Shown here: piece after piece, positions 1 to 11,045 of the stretch
Layout: each line of letters opens with the position of its first letter
Position numbering within the stretch: the stretch's first letter is position 1
From: Protula sp. h YS-2021
Taxonomy: Eukaryota > Annelida > Polychaeta > Sabellida > Serpulidae
Assembly: GCA_949752745.1 (NCBI GenBank)
Contig: OX457033.1
Span: forward strand, 17,653,907-17,717,906
Direction: 5' to 3'
DNA: 64,000 nucleotides
Made by a program: the position numbers and the translations under genes
Notes under the pieces: generated by a model
What the model saw: the letters and a program-made list of their open reading frames with translations, nothing else
Told to the model about the DNA's origin: nothing
Databases searched by the model: none

Positions 1-1
1 G

Positions 2-1380
2 CACAAGACGGGCCACGATCGCGGGCGTGAGGGCGTGGTGAGCGTGCCGCAGAACGTCGTACTGCAGTACGTGGACGCCGAGTCACGTGAGCTGTGCCAC
101 GAGGAGACCATAAACCCGCCGCCACCACCGCCACCGCCGCCGCCGCCGCCCCAGCAGCAGCTGCAGCTGCAGCAGCGTACGTGTTCACGTGTGGGTTAAT
201 CAAACCCAAATGTCCATCCGAATCGCATGTCTGGTTCAGCCACGTGTCTAGTCCAAACACTTTTCTGTCACGTTAGGGCCCATCACGTGTTTCATTCAGT
301 CATGAAAAAAGTAGCAAAAATAATAAATAATAAAAACAACAAATAAAAAAAGGGCGCAGAGGTTTCCTTTCATTGCAGCCCACGATTTAGAGATAATCAG
401 TGAATGTGTAGGGGTAGCTATCATGGTTATATCAACGGATTTATTTAATAATATATTTAATAGAAAGTTAGAGGAATGAGTCAAATTATCTTTTTTAAAA
501 GGCGTACTACAGAAAGTTTGTTGTAACATATCGTGATTTGATGTTACAGGGGTGGCGGGGATAGAGGATGTGGCGGAGGCAGGGCACGAGGCCTTTGTGT
601 TCAGTGTCGTGGATGAGTGCAGCGGATCGCAGTCAGTGCAACAGGTACCACGTCTATTTATGATGGGCAAGGGGGTGGAGGTGGGGGGAGGGGGGTACGT
701 AGGGGAGGTGGGGAGGGATAGTGGCCATCAGATACAAAGGCACGGAGGGAAAAGGTGAAGGCGGGGGAGGGGGGTGGGGGTGGTCAGGGGCCATTCATGA
801 AATACATAGGTGCGGGACGACAGGGGGAAAGCGGGGGTGGGTTGGGGGGTGGAGAGGGGTGGTGGTCAGGGCTATTCATGAAATACATAGGTGCGGGACG
901 AAAAGGGGAAGGCGGGGTGGGGGGGGGAGTGGGGGTGGTGATCAGGAGCCATTCATAAAATACTCACGGAAAAGGGGAAGCAGGAGATGTTGTAAGGGCC
1001 CTTTATAAGGTACAACCTGCACAGTGGTGAGGAGGTCGAAATATTTTCGGACGCTTTGTTTTTAATTAAGAACTGAAATTATAAAATGTTGATTAAAAAT
1101 GTTGTACGAACAGCGAAACTTGGCCTTGTTTCAGATCACGGTCGACGAGAACCAGCTGGAGTTATTAAAAACCTTCAGCAACCAGGCAAGCATGGCATTT
1201 CCGGAGCAGCTGTGTGCACAGCTGCAGCAGCAGAAGATGCATGACAGCAACAGTATTACGGCACTGACTGTGCCACAGGACAGAATTCTTTTGAGTTCAG
1301 ATCCAGACAGAGAGAAGACCTGTGAGATTCAATTTATGGTGGACAGTGACGAAGCAACGCACCTGCAAGTCAATACGTGA
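2..1380 (+). CDS. Last three exons of a C2H2 zinc-finger-type gene (U1 copy, 5' part outside window)
   Basis: Three exons join in frame. Exon 1 (2-176, window edge) begins HKTGHDRG, then a hydrophilic stretch, a run of 12 Pro and a Gln-rich end, and stops before a GTACGT donor. Exon 2 (550-644, 95 nt) lies between TGTTACAG and GTACCA and encodes VAEAGHEAFVFSVVDEC. Exon 3 (1135-1380), after TTTCAG, encodes 81 residues (TVDENQLELLKTFSNQ... to HLQVNT) and a stop. Phases are compatible: exon 1 leaves one base and exon 2 ends on a full codon. The zinc-finger assignment rests on the paralog at 43,156, where sequence just upstream of the same exon reads as a Cys/His finger (CQEAFFSQSC followed by HYRHRH). 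The product is probably a nuclear DNA-binding protein, by inference only. I do not recognise the family member. The C-terminal 80 residues are conserved among copies, which suggests they mattered. Confidence 0.6.
665..965 (+). repeat. G-rich minisatellite in the second intron
   Basis: The intron between exons 2 and 3 is strongly G-biased on the + strand. It repeats a block containing TTCATGAAATACATAGG followed by a GGGGAAGGCGGGG-type tract at about 793, 878 and, degenerate, 950. Related but shorter copies lie in the same intron of the other units (about 13,985-14,125, 26,415-26,530 and 43,795-43,900). The G runs could form quadruplexes. Reading frames through it are low-complexity and not credible as protein. 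Confidence 0.7.
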
Positions 1381-1660
1381 CAGCAGAATATTGTTAAAAT
1401 GGTTATCGATTAGGCAAGCTTATGTGAGGCATAGGGATCGGCTTAGTATAGGGAAGGTTTCCGTAGGACTATCCTTTTCTCCAAAAAATTAAGTGATAAT
1501 TTTTTTTTTTTGATATTATTAAGAAAATTAATCGATTTCTTAAAATGTTTGTCGAAATTAGGTGTGTTTCCATGTGTGCAAAATTTCTTTTATGAGCGGT
1601 TTCATAGTTTGACGAATTTTAAGACAAGGTATATCAGGATAAAACCATTCCTCTGTCGTC

Positions 1661-1755
1661 CTAAGTCGGTGTCTTAAGTCGGTGTCTTGAGTCGATGTCT
1701 TGAGTTGGTGTCTTAAGTCGGTGTCTTGAGTCGGTGTCTTATGTCGATGTCTGAC
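1661..1755 (+). repeat. 13-bp tandem repeat (AAGTCGGTGTCTT)
   Basis: About seven copies of a 13-bp unit, AAGTCGGTGTCTT with G/A and C/T variants, follow the last zinc-finger-gene exon. Counterparts lie at about 14,860-14,875 plus 15,469-15,535 (split by a transposon), 44,707-44,760 and 45,187-45,237. The 1756-2470 stretch after it is unit flank with no coding signal. Confidence 0.85.
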
Positions 1756-2475
1756 ACTAACGCAGACCTTCCTCGCATAGGTCTGTTGTACATCATTTCT
1801 TTTATTGGAGCTCGGCTAATCTTGGTTGTCTTATTTTAGATTTGAGTTGAAAACATCACTGAAAACAATCGCTTCGTTTTTTTTAAGAACCATAAAATGA
1901 CAGTGCCAATGCCTGTGATTTAGTTGCTCAACAGAGAGCAGAAGTCGTTAAGTAAAATAAAGAAGTGCTTAGAATTGCAAGTCATTTTGTATTCGTTCGC
2001 GTTCCCCGGCCCCTTCGGGTTATTTCACAGAACAAGGATGTGAGACATTTCTTGCCTTAGGGGAATGAAAATAACTTTATTTACACAGTATTGATACGTG
2101 ATAAAGAATAAATATTGTCAATCAAACATGTAGCTATTTGATTTCAGAACCATAGGGACCACCGGGGTCTAAAAAAATTTTAAAAAAGAAAGAAATCGAT
2201 TGGCAGGGTATATAAAATGTAAAAGCAGAATCATGTCCCGAAAGGCAAAAAAGGTAATTAAAATGACCTTTCAGAGAAGATATTTCTCTTGAAACTCTGC
2301 GTTCGGCGCCGTCAGCGCTTGCATTTTCATACCAGCAACACTTCAAAAGCTTTATAAATAGCAACATGAACAATTTGCTTTATAAGACATGGATAAGAAA
2401 CATGACTTTTCTTCCTCGTCTAACAATCATGAAATTATTGATTCTATACACAATTTTAATAAAATAATGTAAGTA

Positions 2476-3686
2476 TACCGTCCGTCATTAAAACATCCGC
2501 TGTAAAAGATGCAGTTTTTTGCGACGAAGCATTGCTGAATGTTCATATTAATGTTTTCACACAATATAAAATTCCCAGCCGAGGTGTAATGCATTGTCCG
2601 GTGTCACGCATGATCGGGTATTAAAGCTACAGTATAAGCGTTATGCAACTGTAGAGCCAAAACATTAGAAAATGTTAAAAAGTGTCAATGAACAGCGATA
2701 TTAAACCGAATTCTTGATCATGTCAGATTATTGATAAAACGCGCTATGCCGCGTTTATCACGCGATGAACGTTTTCGCGTATGACGGACGCGAACATTAA
2801 TTTCAGGGAAGTAGCACATCAGGTTGGGGGCATCAGAACCGCGATAAGGAATTCAGCCAATTGCCGCCTTGAAACTGGATCAGCGGGCGAAAGGGTGCGA
2901 TCAGGAAGGGGAAGAGTGACCATACCCCAGGAAAATAGCTACATTAGATTGTCTTGATTTCTTGACCGCTTGAGATCTGCCAGTTGAACAGAAAGTGAGA
3001 CTCAGATTATTAGTCCCACAGCGAGGCGCCGACCGGACTAGAATCTTTTTTTTATCAGTAGAAAGCCTTTGGTCATTATTGACGGCACAATAAAAGACCG
3101 TCGTTACATAGTTTTGGTGGCCAATGCCGTGCCGTTATTTTATGGAGCAACACCAAGAGCTGATCAGCTCCCAAAACAATAACGCGCGCCCGCATTGAGC
3201 AGCCAAAATTACAGATTATCTCCACGCTGAGGACATGTCTTACCGTAGCAGTCCTGTCCGCCCCAATCTCAATCCTATCGAGCCCACGCCATTCGAAAGC
3301 TAAGGATTTTTCTTACTCATTGTGTATACAAATGGCTGTTGTTTGTAACCAGAAATAAAGTAGAGATGTTCTAGATATTTCTTTTTTTTTTTTGTTCTTG
3401 AACCACATCAAATGCCAAACATTCAGTGAACACTGTTGTTATAAAACATCTGACCTCTGATTGGATCTATTTGTTATGTATAATCACCGAGGGGACGGAT
3501 TTTTTAAAATGTAGTGCCCCCTTAATGAGTATTATTTTCGCTGAAATCCCGGTGGATCTGCGGAGTGAAAAGGTATACACAACAGACCGAGCTTTTCTTT
3601 TTTTTTTTGTTCTTGAACAGAACCACATTATACGCCAAACAATTAGTGGACCCTCCACTGGAAGTTTTTTTTTATGACGGACGGTA
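2476..3686 (+). mobile_element. Degenerate Tc1/mariner element (U1 copy)
   Basis: Terminal inverted repeats TACCGTCCGTCAT / ATGACGGACGGTA are perfect over 13 bp and flanked by TA dinucleotides, the Tc1/mariner target duplication. The length of 1.2 kb suits the family. A transposase start at 2746 reads MPRLSRDERFRV and then hits a stop. Later, in other frames, come LVVIDGT, an N-NARPH block at about 3174 and NLNPIE at about 3261, all Tc1 landmarks (the NARPH and DLNPIE regions near the catalytic acidic residues). Stops and frameshifts make it inactive. An internal ~210-bp duplication of a T-rich stretch containing TTGTTCTTGAAC occurs near the right end (3383-3425 and 3597-3650). The same fossil sits at the same place in every unit, so its insertion predates the array. 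Confidence 0.88.
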
Positions 3687-4219
3687 TATGTTACTGAAAA
3701 CGATGCATATGCGCTAACGATAGCAGAAATATATGAATAATGAACATGTAGGAGTATTCTATGTTAGCTACACGGAATATTTTGCTCCTTATATTAGAAC
3801 TGATTCTATCCTTGTTTACTACAATATGAACAGTAGAAGTCGGCAGATATTGTGATTATATTACACATTTATAAACATCTAGCGAGACTTTGTCACCTTC
3901 TTCACGAGCGCCAAATGCGGTCTACCTGCATCGAATAGTTCGAAAGGTTTGGAAACCATCCAAACGAGGACAAAATACAAAACAAACCGAGATGGGGAAA
4001 AAGAAGCAGAAACTACCAAAATAACAACAAACTTATTCCAATTTCCAAGTGCAAAATGTTAATTTCCTAATGTCTGTATCTCGACGTTTCTCGACGTCTA
4101 CACAACACTGATCTCTGGGCGTCTATCTGTGGGAAAGACGTCGTTTAGACTTTCATGTACAACCAACTCCTAACGTCCGGTCGCAGGGTCTATGGAACGA
4201 CGCATGTTCGCTAGGTAGC

Positions 4220-5944
4220 CTAAATGTTAAGGTTTTCGTGAAGGTTTCGCCTTACTGTTGTATCTCGTAAGTTTACATACATTCCTTGACAGACAGGCGC
4301 GTTGTTGTCATGTGAGCCACCACTTTTGGCATTTCCTCCCCGATTCGGCATGTTTTCTTTCATTTGATTATTGTCACAGGGTTCCACTTCATAAATGTTG
4401 TTTCGATGAACGGGGCCTTGGTCGGTTTTGCACGGCACAGAAGGCGTCACTGTTTTACGGATTCCTCCAGAATGCATCGCTATGACTTCTGCGTTTGCGT
4501 AAACTATTTCCGGTGTCGTATCGGTTTCGATGTGTGCTTCAAAATCAGTGGTCGTATTACTGGAGGTTTTACTGCAGGAGCAGGGAGCTATTCCCGTTCT
4601 TTTGCATTGTATAATCCAGCATAGACTGGTTATTATAAGAATTAGTAACACTATTCCAAAAGCAATTTCAAAGTAGGTGATTGAATAGTTTTTGTCCGGC
4701 ATTCGGGATTCTGGAATGACATTAGGTTTTGATTCGATAGTGCTGTCTTCGGTGCTATCTGGCAGGCTTATTTGAATCGTGTTAGATGGAGATCCATAGT
4801 AGACATTGCTACTCCGATTACCAGACACTATGAATCTAATCAGGTGTGTAACCCCCGGCGACAAGCCCTGTTGCCTTGCAACGGCTTGACCGTTGCTAAA
4901 TGGCCATGTTTGTAGTGTCTGGTACTCCCCAGATTCCATATGTTGTAGGTGGATGAAAAAGTAGTGTTGGTAATCAACAGGTATATCCGTGGTACATTCG
5001 AAGGACATCTCTAGTGATGTCGTTGTTACATTGACAGAGTGTATCCAACCCTTCCAGTTGTAGGAGTTTTTAACGAGGCAGTTGGATCCAAAGTACCCTG
5101 GTTGGCATGGCTGTCGGCAAGTTCCAGCCATCCAACCATCGCTGCATTTCTCGCACCAGATGCCGTTACCACATGGAGTTGATCCATCCTGCTGCAAGCA
5201 ACGACTGCAGTCAATATCTAGGAAATATCTAGGTGAAGATCTAAATTGAAAATAGTAAAATGGTACGCATTTTTGTGGTAGAAATTCCGGGTAGATGACG
5301 TAGATGTGTCTTGAAATAACTGTTTGTTGAGAACATCGTATCCAGTAGAATCTCCAGTACCATTCACAGTAGAAAATCTGTGCAGCAGACGCAGAGTTGT
5401 TTCTGAACTCCAGGGTGATGTTGACAGAATCGCCAATGTCATAAACGTCCTCATAGAAATTTCTCAGTGTGTTCGAATAATGATAAAATTGGCGGATATT
5501 AAAACTAAACAATCTATTCAAATCAAATTCCCAAATAGCTGGTTTATTGAAACCGGTGATGTTTAAAAAATCACTACAGTTTGGATTAATGTTGTTAAAA
5601 GACGATCTCATGACATCGCCTGTAAGCCGTTGCCTGGTAACAGGATGAACCAGGTATGCTGATGCGCCCAAGTAACGGATATCAGAGCTACTGCTGGGCA
5701 TGCATATTCCTCCTGTGTTACCTATCTGAGACAGCGCAAAGCTCGCATCACAACGGGCTGAGAAACAGTGACCAGTAACAGCATCGCAAGTTCTGTTAGA
5801 ATTGCTAATTTGCCCACAGTGACAAGGCATTAAGCAACCTTCACCTTCACCAAATATGCAGGTTTGTTGACCTTGAACATGGTTGAAGATCATGATCATC
5901 GTTATCCAATATGTAAACTTATTCAACATGTTGATATTATACAA
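4220..5944 (-). CDS. EGF/discoidin-like/FN3 type I receptor, copy R1 (574 aa, intronless)
   Basis: The protein resembles CED-1/Draper/MEGF-type scavenger receptors in layout, probably a cell-surface recognition or phagocytic receptor (inference). Seen: signal peptide 1-25 (hydrophobic, ends VQG); Cys-rich EGF-like module 29-81 (C29, C37, C41, C43, C53, C60, C65, C81); a domain at 90-246 with an F5/8 (discoidin)-like feel (KPAIWEFDLNRLFSF, then HIYVIYPEFLPQ); a second EGF/laminin-type module 246-289 (GIWCEKCSDGWMAGTC, CQPGYFGSNC); FN3-like domain about 292-393; Ser/Thr stalk; TM helix about 424-447; tail of 127 residues. Tail tyrosines: Y482 (YANA), Y518 (YEVE), Y556 (YVNL). The last tyrosine of the paralogs is His569 here. 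Many N-x-S/T sites lie in the ectodomain. The Met chosen directly starts the signal peptide. It lies in one exon and points toward the zinc-finger exons. Confidence 0.88.
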   Translation of the reverse strand: MYNINMLNKFTYWITMIMIFNHVQGQQTCIFGEGEGCLMPCHCGQISNSNRTCDAVTGHCFSARCDASFALSQIGNTGGICMPSSSSDIRYLGASAYLVHPVTRQRLTGDVMRSSFNNINPNCSDFLNITGFNKPAIWEFDLNRLFSFNIRQFYHYSNTLRNFYEDVYDIGDSVNITLEFRNNSASAAQIFYCEWYWRFYWIRCSQQTVISRHIYVIYPEFLPQKCVPFYYFQFRSSPRYFLDIDCSRCLQQDGSTPCGNGIWCEKCSDGWMAGTCRQPCQPGYFGSNCLVKNSYNWKGWIHSVNVTTTSLEMSFECTTDIPVDYQHYFFIHLQHMESGEYQTLQTWPFSNGQAVARQQGLSPGVTHLIRFIVSGNRSSNVYYGSPSNTIQISLPDSTEDSTIESKPNVIPESRMPDKNYSITYFEIAFGIVLLILIITSLCWIIQCKRTGIAPCSCSKTSSNTTTDFEAHIETDTTPEIVYANAEVIAMHSGGIRKTVTPSVPCKTDQGPVHRNNIYEVEPCDNNQMKENMPNRGGNAKSGGSHDNNAPVCQGMYVNLRDTTVRRNLHENLNI

Positions 5945-6319
5945 AAATTTGTTGTTCTGTTTATTTATTTTTTACTCGAGACAGACCTAAATTACTTGCG
6001 TAACATATCCTTTCTTCATAAACTTTCGTGGGTTTGTTCTTCCTTCAGACATTAATTACTACGCAATGCTTGTGGAGACAGCCTTTGTTATAACGGAGGA
6101 TGTGGAAGGGGGTGGGGGGGGGGGGGGCTACTCATATATTGGTGCCCATGCCAAAGAAACCCATAACTGCAGAAGGAACACAAAGTTAAACCACACAAGG
6201 GACGCCAGACAAAGAATAGGTGAAGTTAAATCAGAAAAAATTCCTTTGCCCTTTCTCTTCCCTGGAGAGAAGAGAGTTAATTTACTTACACGCGTATCCA
6301 TGACTACTTAAAATGATCC

Positions 6320-6720
6320 TAAAAGGTGCACATACTAAATGACTACCGGACAAATAACCACCGGTCATATGATCACCGGACAATTGACCACATTACAAAT
6401 GATCCCCATTCACATGACCACCGATCATATGACCATCGTACAAATGACCTCAGGACAAATGACAACGGTTCATATAACAACCAGTCATATGGCCACTACA
6501 CAAATGAACGTCGGTCATATGACCACCGGACAAATGACAACAGTTTTTATGACACTCAATCATATGACCTCTTTACAAATGAGCATCTTTCTTATGACCA
6601 ACAATCATATGATAGTGGTATTCAACTGCATGAATGTTTATTTCCGTGGTTACTTGTTCGGTGGTCATATGGCAGGTAGGCATTCGGTCAGTTGTCAGAT
6701 ATTTGTCCGGTTTTCCTATT
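6320..6720. mobile_element. Foldback element made of ~15-bp repeats (U1)
   Basis: About 20 degenerate alternating copies of CATATGACCACCGGACAAATGACCACCGGT-type 15-mers fill 6330-6620. The inverted version (GTTCGGTGGTCATATGGC, then TTTGTCCGG) lies at 6650-6717, so the whole can fold back on itself. Counterparts occur in the other units. Reading frames across it are repetitive artefacts. The 5945-6320 stretch between the receptor start and this element holds a poly-G tract (6111-6127) and the receptor's probable upstream region. Confidence 0.7.
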
Positions 6721-7189
6721 ACATATTCTTGAGTACTGGCGAATGTAAGACTTGTGCGTAACTACAATCAGAAAAAAATTGACAAACACCAAAACATAAG
6801 AGGCATGTGTACAACTTTTGGACGCGAACCATTTATGACAGGACATAGAATTTATGAAGTTCCCCCAACAAGTCAGTGGAAAAGCAGGAGAAATGAATAA
6901 ATATTCCCCTTTTAACGAAGACACATTTTCTTTCATTTTTTTTTACAAGCACGATAACAAACATGCCAAGAAGTGCCCCCCCCCCTACCGTCCAAATTTT
7001 ATCCAGGACCACATATAAGGTATAGAGAAAAACATTCAGGAAGCTAAAACCTGTTCAGAGGTTTTCAGGCTGAATAAGCAAAGAGAAGCTCTTCAAGATA
7101 TTTGACAAGGTTTTTATATACTCCGGATCAGGTGATCCAGTTAAGATTTCCCAGCTGACTCACATTCGAAGAGAATCCACGACACGATC

Positions 7190-7262
7190 TCAGGACAATT
7201 GATCCATCGACAATTGACCTAGCGACAATTGGCCCAGCCATAAATGATCTAGGGAAAATCTA
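7190..7262. repeat. Second ~15-bp repeat cluster (CGACAATTGACCTAG type)
   Basis: Five or so copies of GGACAATTGATCCAT / CGACAATTGACCTAG / CGACAATTGGCCCAG run head to tail. Equivalent clusters sit at about 21,556-21,635, 28,479-28,555, 34,037-34,110 and 49,975-50,040. The period matches the preceding foldback element, but the unit sequence differs. Confidence 0.7.
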
Positions 7263-9194
7263 TCTAAATTTCAGGGTACGACAATTGATATCAATTCTTC
7301 AAACTATATTCTCTTTGTATTAATGACCTAGTAACTGGTGCAGATAAAAAGTCCTAAGTGCTGGGCATTAAATAATGAGGGGATGTACACTTGCGCAGAG
7401 CAATAATATTCGTGAACTTGTGTATATGGATCATAAATGAACTTTGAAGTGGTAGATAAGTCCAGAGATTACCAACCTTTAACAGGTTAGGCAGCGCATG
7501 GCATTAACAGATATATTTAGATTAGGATTAACTTTTGTGCATAGCAATAAATTCTGTAAACTTGTCATGTGTAGACTGGTCTCAAAAGAATTACGGAGTA
7601 GTTGATCCTGAAACTTCTTATAAAGGTGATTTGAAATTTAGAATCCTCCGCTTTCAAAATCTACACAAAAACACAGCTCTAAAATCTGCTGTTGCGTACA
7701 ATGAGACTGGTCTTGCTTCAAAAGAAGAGTAAAGTGAGAATTTATACCAATTTTTTTTTATCAAGTTGACATTTTATTATAACAGGAAAAGAAGTTTTGA
7801 GAAAACAGAAGTTGTGGGACCCTGTCCATTAAGCTCAGTGGTTGTCAGATCAAATGCCGCTTGACCAAATGTAGTTAGATGAATTGTTGGTACCAAGGAG
7901 ATCCTTTCATTAAAATTTTAGCAAAACCAGCATTAACATGCATCGTCCCAATTCGGCCATAACAGCAATTTATTCTTGTTTTCTTCCTAATTATAAAAAA
8001 AATAATCTTTTCTAACCCCTGTTGCTGCACAAAAACGTAAACTGGTTTGTAAATTAAATTATTTTTTAATATTTGAATTTTTATGTGGTTTCAAAAAGTG
8101 CGGAACGAAACTGCTTCATTTTTACAGAGTAGAAGTGAAGTGCTCCCGGAACAAACCTTAGATTATAATGACTTCATAAACATTGCTACATTATAAACTT
8201 TTCTTATAAATTAGTGTTTTTCTTGTAAAACGATTTCTAAATCTGAATTGGAGACATTCCAATATTTTGTTAGAATACAATATCGAGAACTACTTGTCAA
8301 CTGGCGCACGAGTTCGTTTTTGGGAAAAACATAAAGTAACAGAGCCCACTTTTTTAAAAACACCTCATGCTGAGTGTTCATACCTACTCGAGGCACAAGT
8401 AATTTCTTTTAGATATCTAAGTCAATTAGATCATCTTTTCAAACAAGAGCTGTCTAAAAGCATTTCTTCTGTGGATTTCAGCCATGCCAATTATCCTCAA
8501 GATTTTTTCTTTGGGTTGGAACACTTTAACCTAAGAACGGCCACGGTCTTTTAAAAATGTTTTCTCCACGACAGCCTGTGCAAAGCCGCTTCTTTCTCAT
8601 GTGATGAGCAGCGGTGGTGGGCAAGGACACTTTGACCTAAGAACGGTCACGACCTCTTAAACAGGTGTCTATCCCACTCCAAATGAACGTCGTTCTCCCA
8701 ACGAAATCGCGAGAGATGTTTTTTTTCTACTTAACAATAACTAAATACTAGCGTTTATGCGATGTTGGCTGGAGTCGTCCGTCCAGTTGGTGTGTACAGT
8801 GAGATTTCTTGCTGCACGTATGTTCACTGGCTATCATTGACCCATACGGAGGAAAATATTATATCAGAACAACCTAACCCCACCACCCCTTCCCCCGATT
8901 TTCCCCCAACTATATTTTGATTGGTTGTATTGTGTTGCTTGGCAAAATTCGACGCTGTACAACACGCCACAGAATTTTACAATACCCGCATTCGCGTGTA
9001 CAGTAATCCATTTTTCAAATAAAAATTTATTTCACGATATGGGTGGATCCTGTTACTTTCATATTGTGAGATCTGTGGGTCACAATTGAAAGTGTACTTA
9101 ATAAAATATGGAACTGCGGCCACTGTTGTCAAGTACAAAATACGCAGCATGTAACGAACGCTGTTGAAGTGTTACTTTTATTAACCGGATTGTT
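7263..9194. other. Non-coding unit flank, U1
   Basis: AT-rich sequence conserved among units, with no convincing coding frame. A block with ACACTTTGACCTAAGAACGG occurs twice about 108 bp apart (near 8,520 and 8,630) and recurs in all long units (for example about 22,981 and 23,090, 35,430 and 35,540, 51,785 and 51,860). No promoter or RNA gene was recognised. Confidence 0.6.
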
Positions 9195-9200
9195 AATATC

Positions 9201-10070
9201 TATGGAATGCAATTTTCACATTTATTAGGGAATTATTGATATTAACAATTAACTTTTAATCTCAAAAATTGATTTCTTGATATCAAGAATTAATTTTTGA
9301 TCTAAAAAATCCATATTTTGATATCAAGAATTAATTTTTGCTATCTGTAATTGTATTTTTGATATCTCTAAATGTATTCTTGATCTCAAAAATAATTTTT
9401 GATATCAATAAATATTTAGAGATATCAAGAAATATTTATTGGTATCAAAAATGATTTAACGATATATCTAAAATTGTTTTTGTGAGATCAAAAATTCAAT
9501 TCCTGATAGCAAAAATTTGAGAGCAAAATATCAGTTTTGAGCTCAATGATTCATTTTCCTATTATTGATACCAAGAATTTATTTCAGATATCATTATTTC
9601 AGCATGAGACTTTTTTAATTTGTATTTTAAAATCTGCAAATGATTTTTTGATCTCAAAAATCTATTTTTTGATATCAAAATATCAGTCGATTTTTAAATA
9701 AAAAATTCAGAAGTGCACATCTGTAAATTAATAATGACTGGTCCTTGTATACAGAATCCTTCCTAAACTTTTTTACTGTACAAAAGCAATTCTTGAGATC
9801 AAAAAGTGTGTCGTTATTATTGATCTAATTCAAGTTTTCATCTCCAAAATTTAATTGACGATTCGTTATATTTTATGGAAATGTGTGTCTCCTGTAAGAT
9901 TTTTTAAGTTTGTAAATTTGATTTTTTGATCTCAAAAATAAATTTTTGCCATTTGAAATTCAAGTAATGATAGCAAAATATAAATTATTGAGATCTACAT
10001 TGATGTCTTGATATCTTTAATTATTTTGATAGCAAAAATAAGCATTAAATGCTAAAACGGCATTCCATAA
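9201..10070 (+). mobile_element. Non-autonomous DNA element A, 6-bp target duplication
   Basis: Termini TATGGAATGC / GCATTCCATA are inverted and flanked by a perfect AATATC direct repeat (9195-9200 and 10071-10076). The paralogous site in U3b, near 36,490, carries a single AATATC and no element, so this is an insertion. The 870-bp interior has no ORF and is filled with near-palindromic TTGATATCAA and GAGATCAAAA motifs. U2 keeps only the last ~15 bp of the element (23,157-23,171) beside a deletion. Confidence 0.85.
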
Positions 10071-10124
10071 ATATCGACAAAAAATTCACAATTAAGAAAT
10101 AAAATGTACTCCCATGTCTGTACG

Positions 10125-11045
10125 TATGGAATGCCGTTTTAACATTTGATGCTTATTTTTGATATCAAAATATATTCAGAGATATCAATAAATCAATGTA
10201 GATCTCATTAATTTATATTTTGTTATCAATAACTGAATTTTAGATGGCAAAAATTTATTTTTGAGATCATAAAATCAGCTTTACAAACTGAAAAATTCTT
10301 AAGGGAGACACACATTTATATAAAATTTATATAAAATTTTTGAGATCAAAAAATCAGTTTTACAAACTTGACAAATTTACATAAGACACACATTTACATA
10401 AAATATAACGAATCGTCAATCAAATTTTGGAGATGAAAATTTAAATGATTGAGATCAATAATAACAACACAATTTTTGATCTCAAGAATTGCGCCTTTTT
10501 TGTACAGTAAAAAATAAAATAAAGATTCTGAGTACAAGGACAGTCATTATTTATTTACAGATGTGTGTTTCTGAATTTTTTATTTGAAAAAATAGAATGA
10601 TATTTTGATATCAGAAATCAATGTTTGAGATCACAAAATCATTTGCAGATTTCAAAATACAAATTAAAAACGTATCAGTCTGAAATAATGATATCTGAAA
10701 TAAATTCTTGATATCAATATAAAGAAAATGAATTATTGAGCTCAAAAATGATATTTTGCTCTCAAATATTTCAGTTTTGCTATCAAGAATTGAATTTTTG
10801 ACCTAAAAAATGAATTTTAGATATCATTAAATCATTTTTGATATCAAAAATATTTCTTGATATCTCTAAATATTTATTGATATCAAAAATTATTTTTTGA
10901 GATCAAGAATACATTTAGAGATATCAAAAATATAATTACAGATAGCAAAAATGAATTCTTGATATTAAAAAATGGATTTATTGAGATCAAAAATTAATTC
11001 TTGATATCAATAATTCCCGAATAAATGTGAAAACGGCATTCCATA
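10125..11045 (-). mobile_element. Non-autonomous DNA element B, inverted copy of element A
   Basis: Termini TATGGAATGCCGTTTT / AAAACGGCATTCCATA are perfect inverted repeats. Flanks are TGTACG on the left and AGTACA on the right, each one change from TGTACA. The uninterrupted U2 sequence at about 23,228 has a single TGTACA. Its right end, reverse-complemented, matches the left end of element A, so A and B together form a ~1.85-kb imperfect palindrome around a 54-bp spacer. No ORF was found. Confidence 0.85.

Noticed and set aside
721..1008. Gly/Arg-rich frames over the intron 2 G tract
   Set aside because: Low-complexity translation of a G-rich minisatellite lying between two well-supported exons.
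4258..4624. Plus-strand frames opposite the receptor tail, repeated at 18,977, 19,083 and 31,457
   Set aside because: Antisense shadows; their recurrence reflects conservation of the receptor gene on the other strand.
6326..6720. CRISPR-like regular repeats
   Set aside because: No constant repeat with unique spacers; units are degenerate and contiguous, and the context is an animal genome.
6326..6761. Overlapping repetitive frames rich in HxTNDxxSYDH and MTTxQMTT
   Set aside because: They are translations of the 15-bp repeat in different frames; no start context, no domain, and they vanish in the other units.
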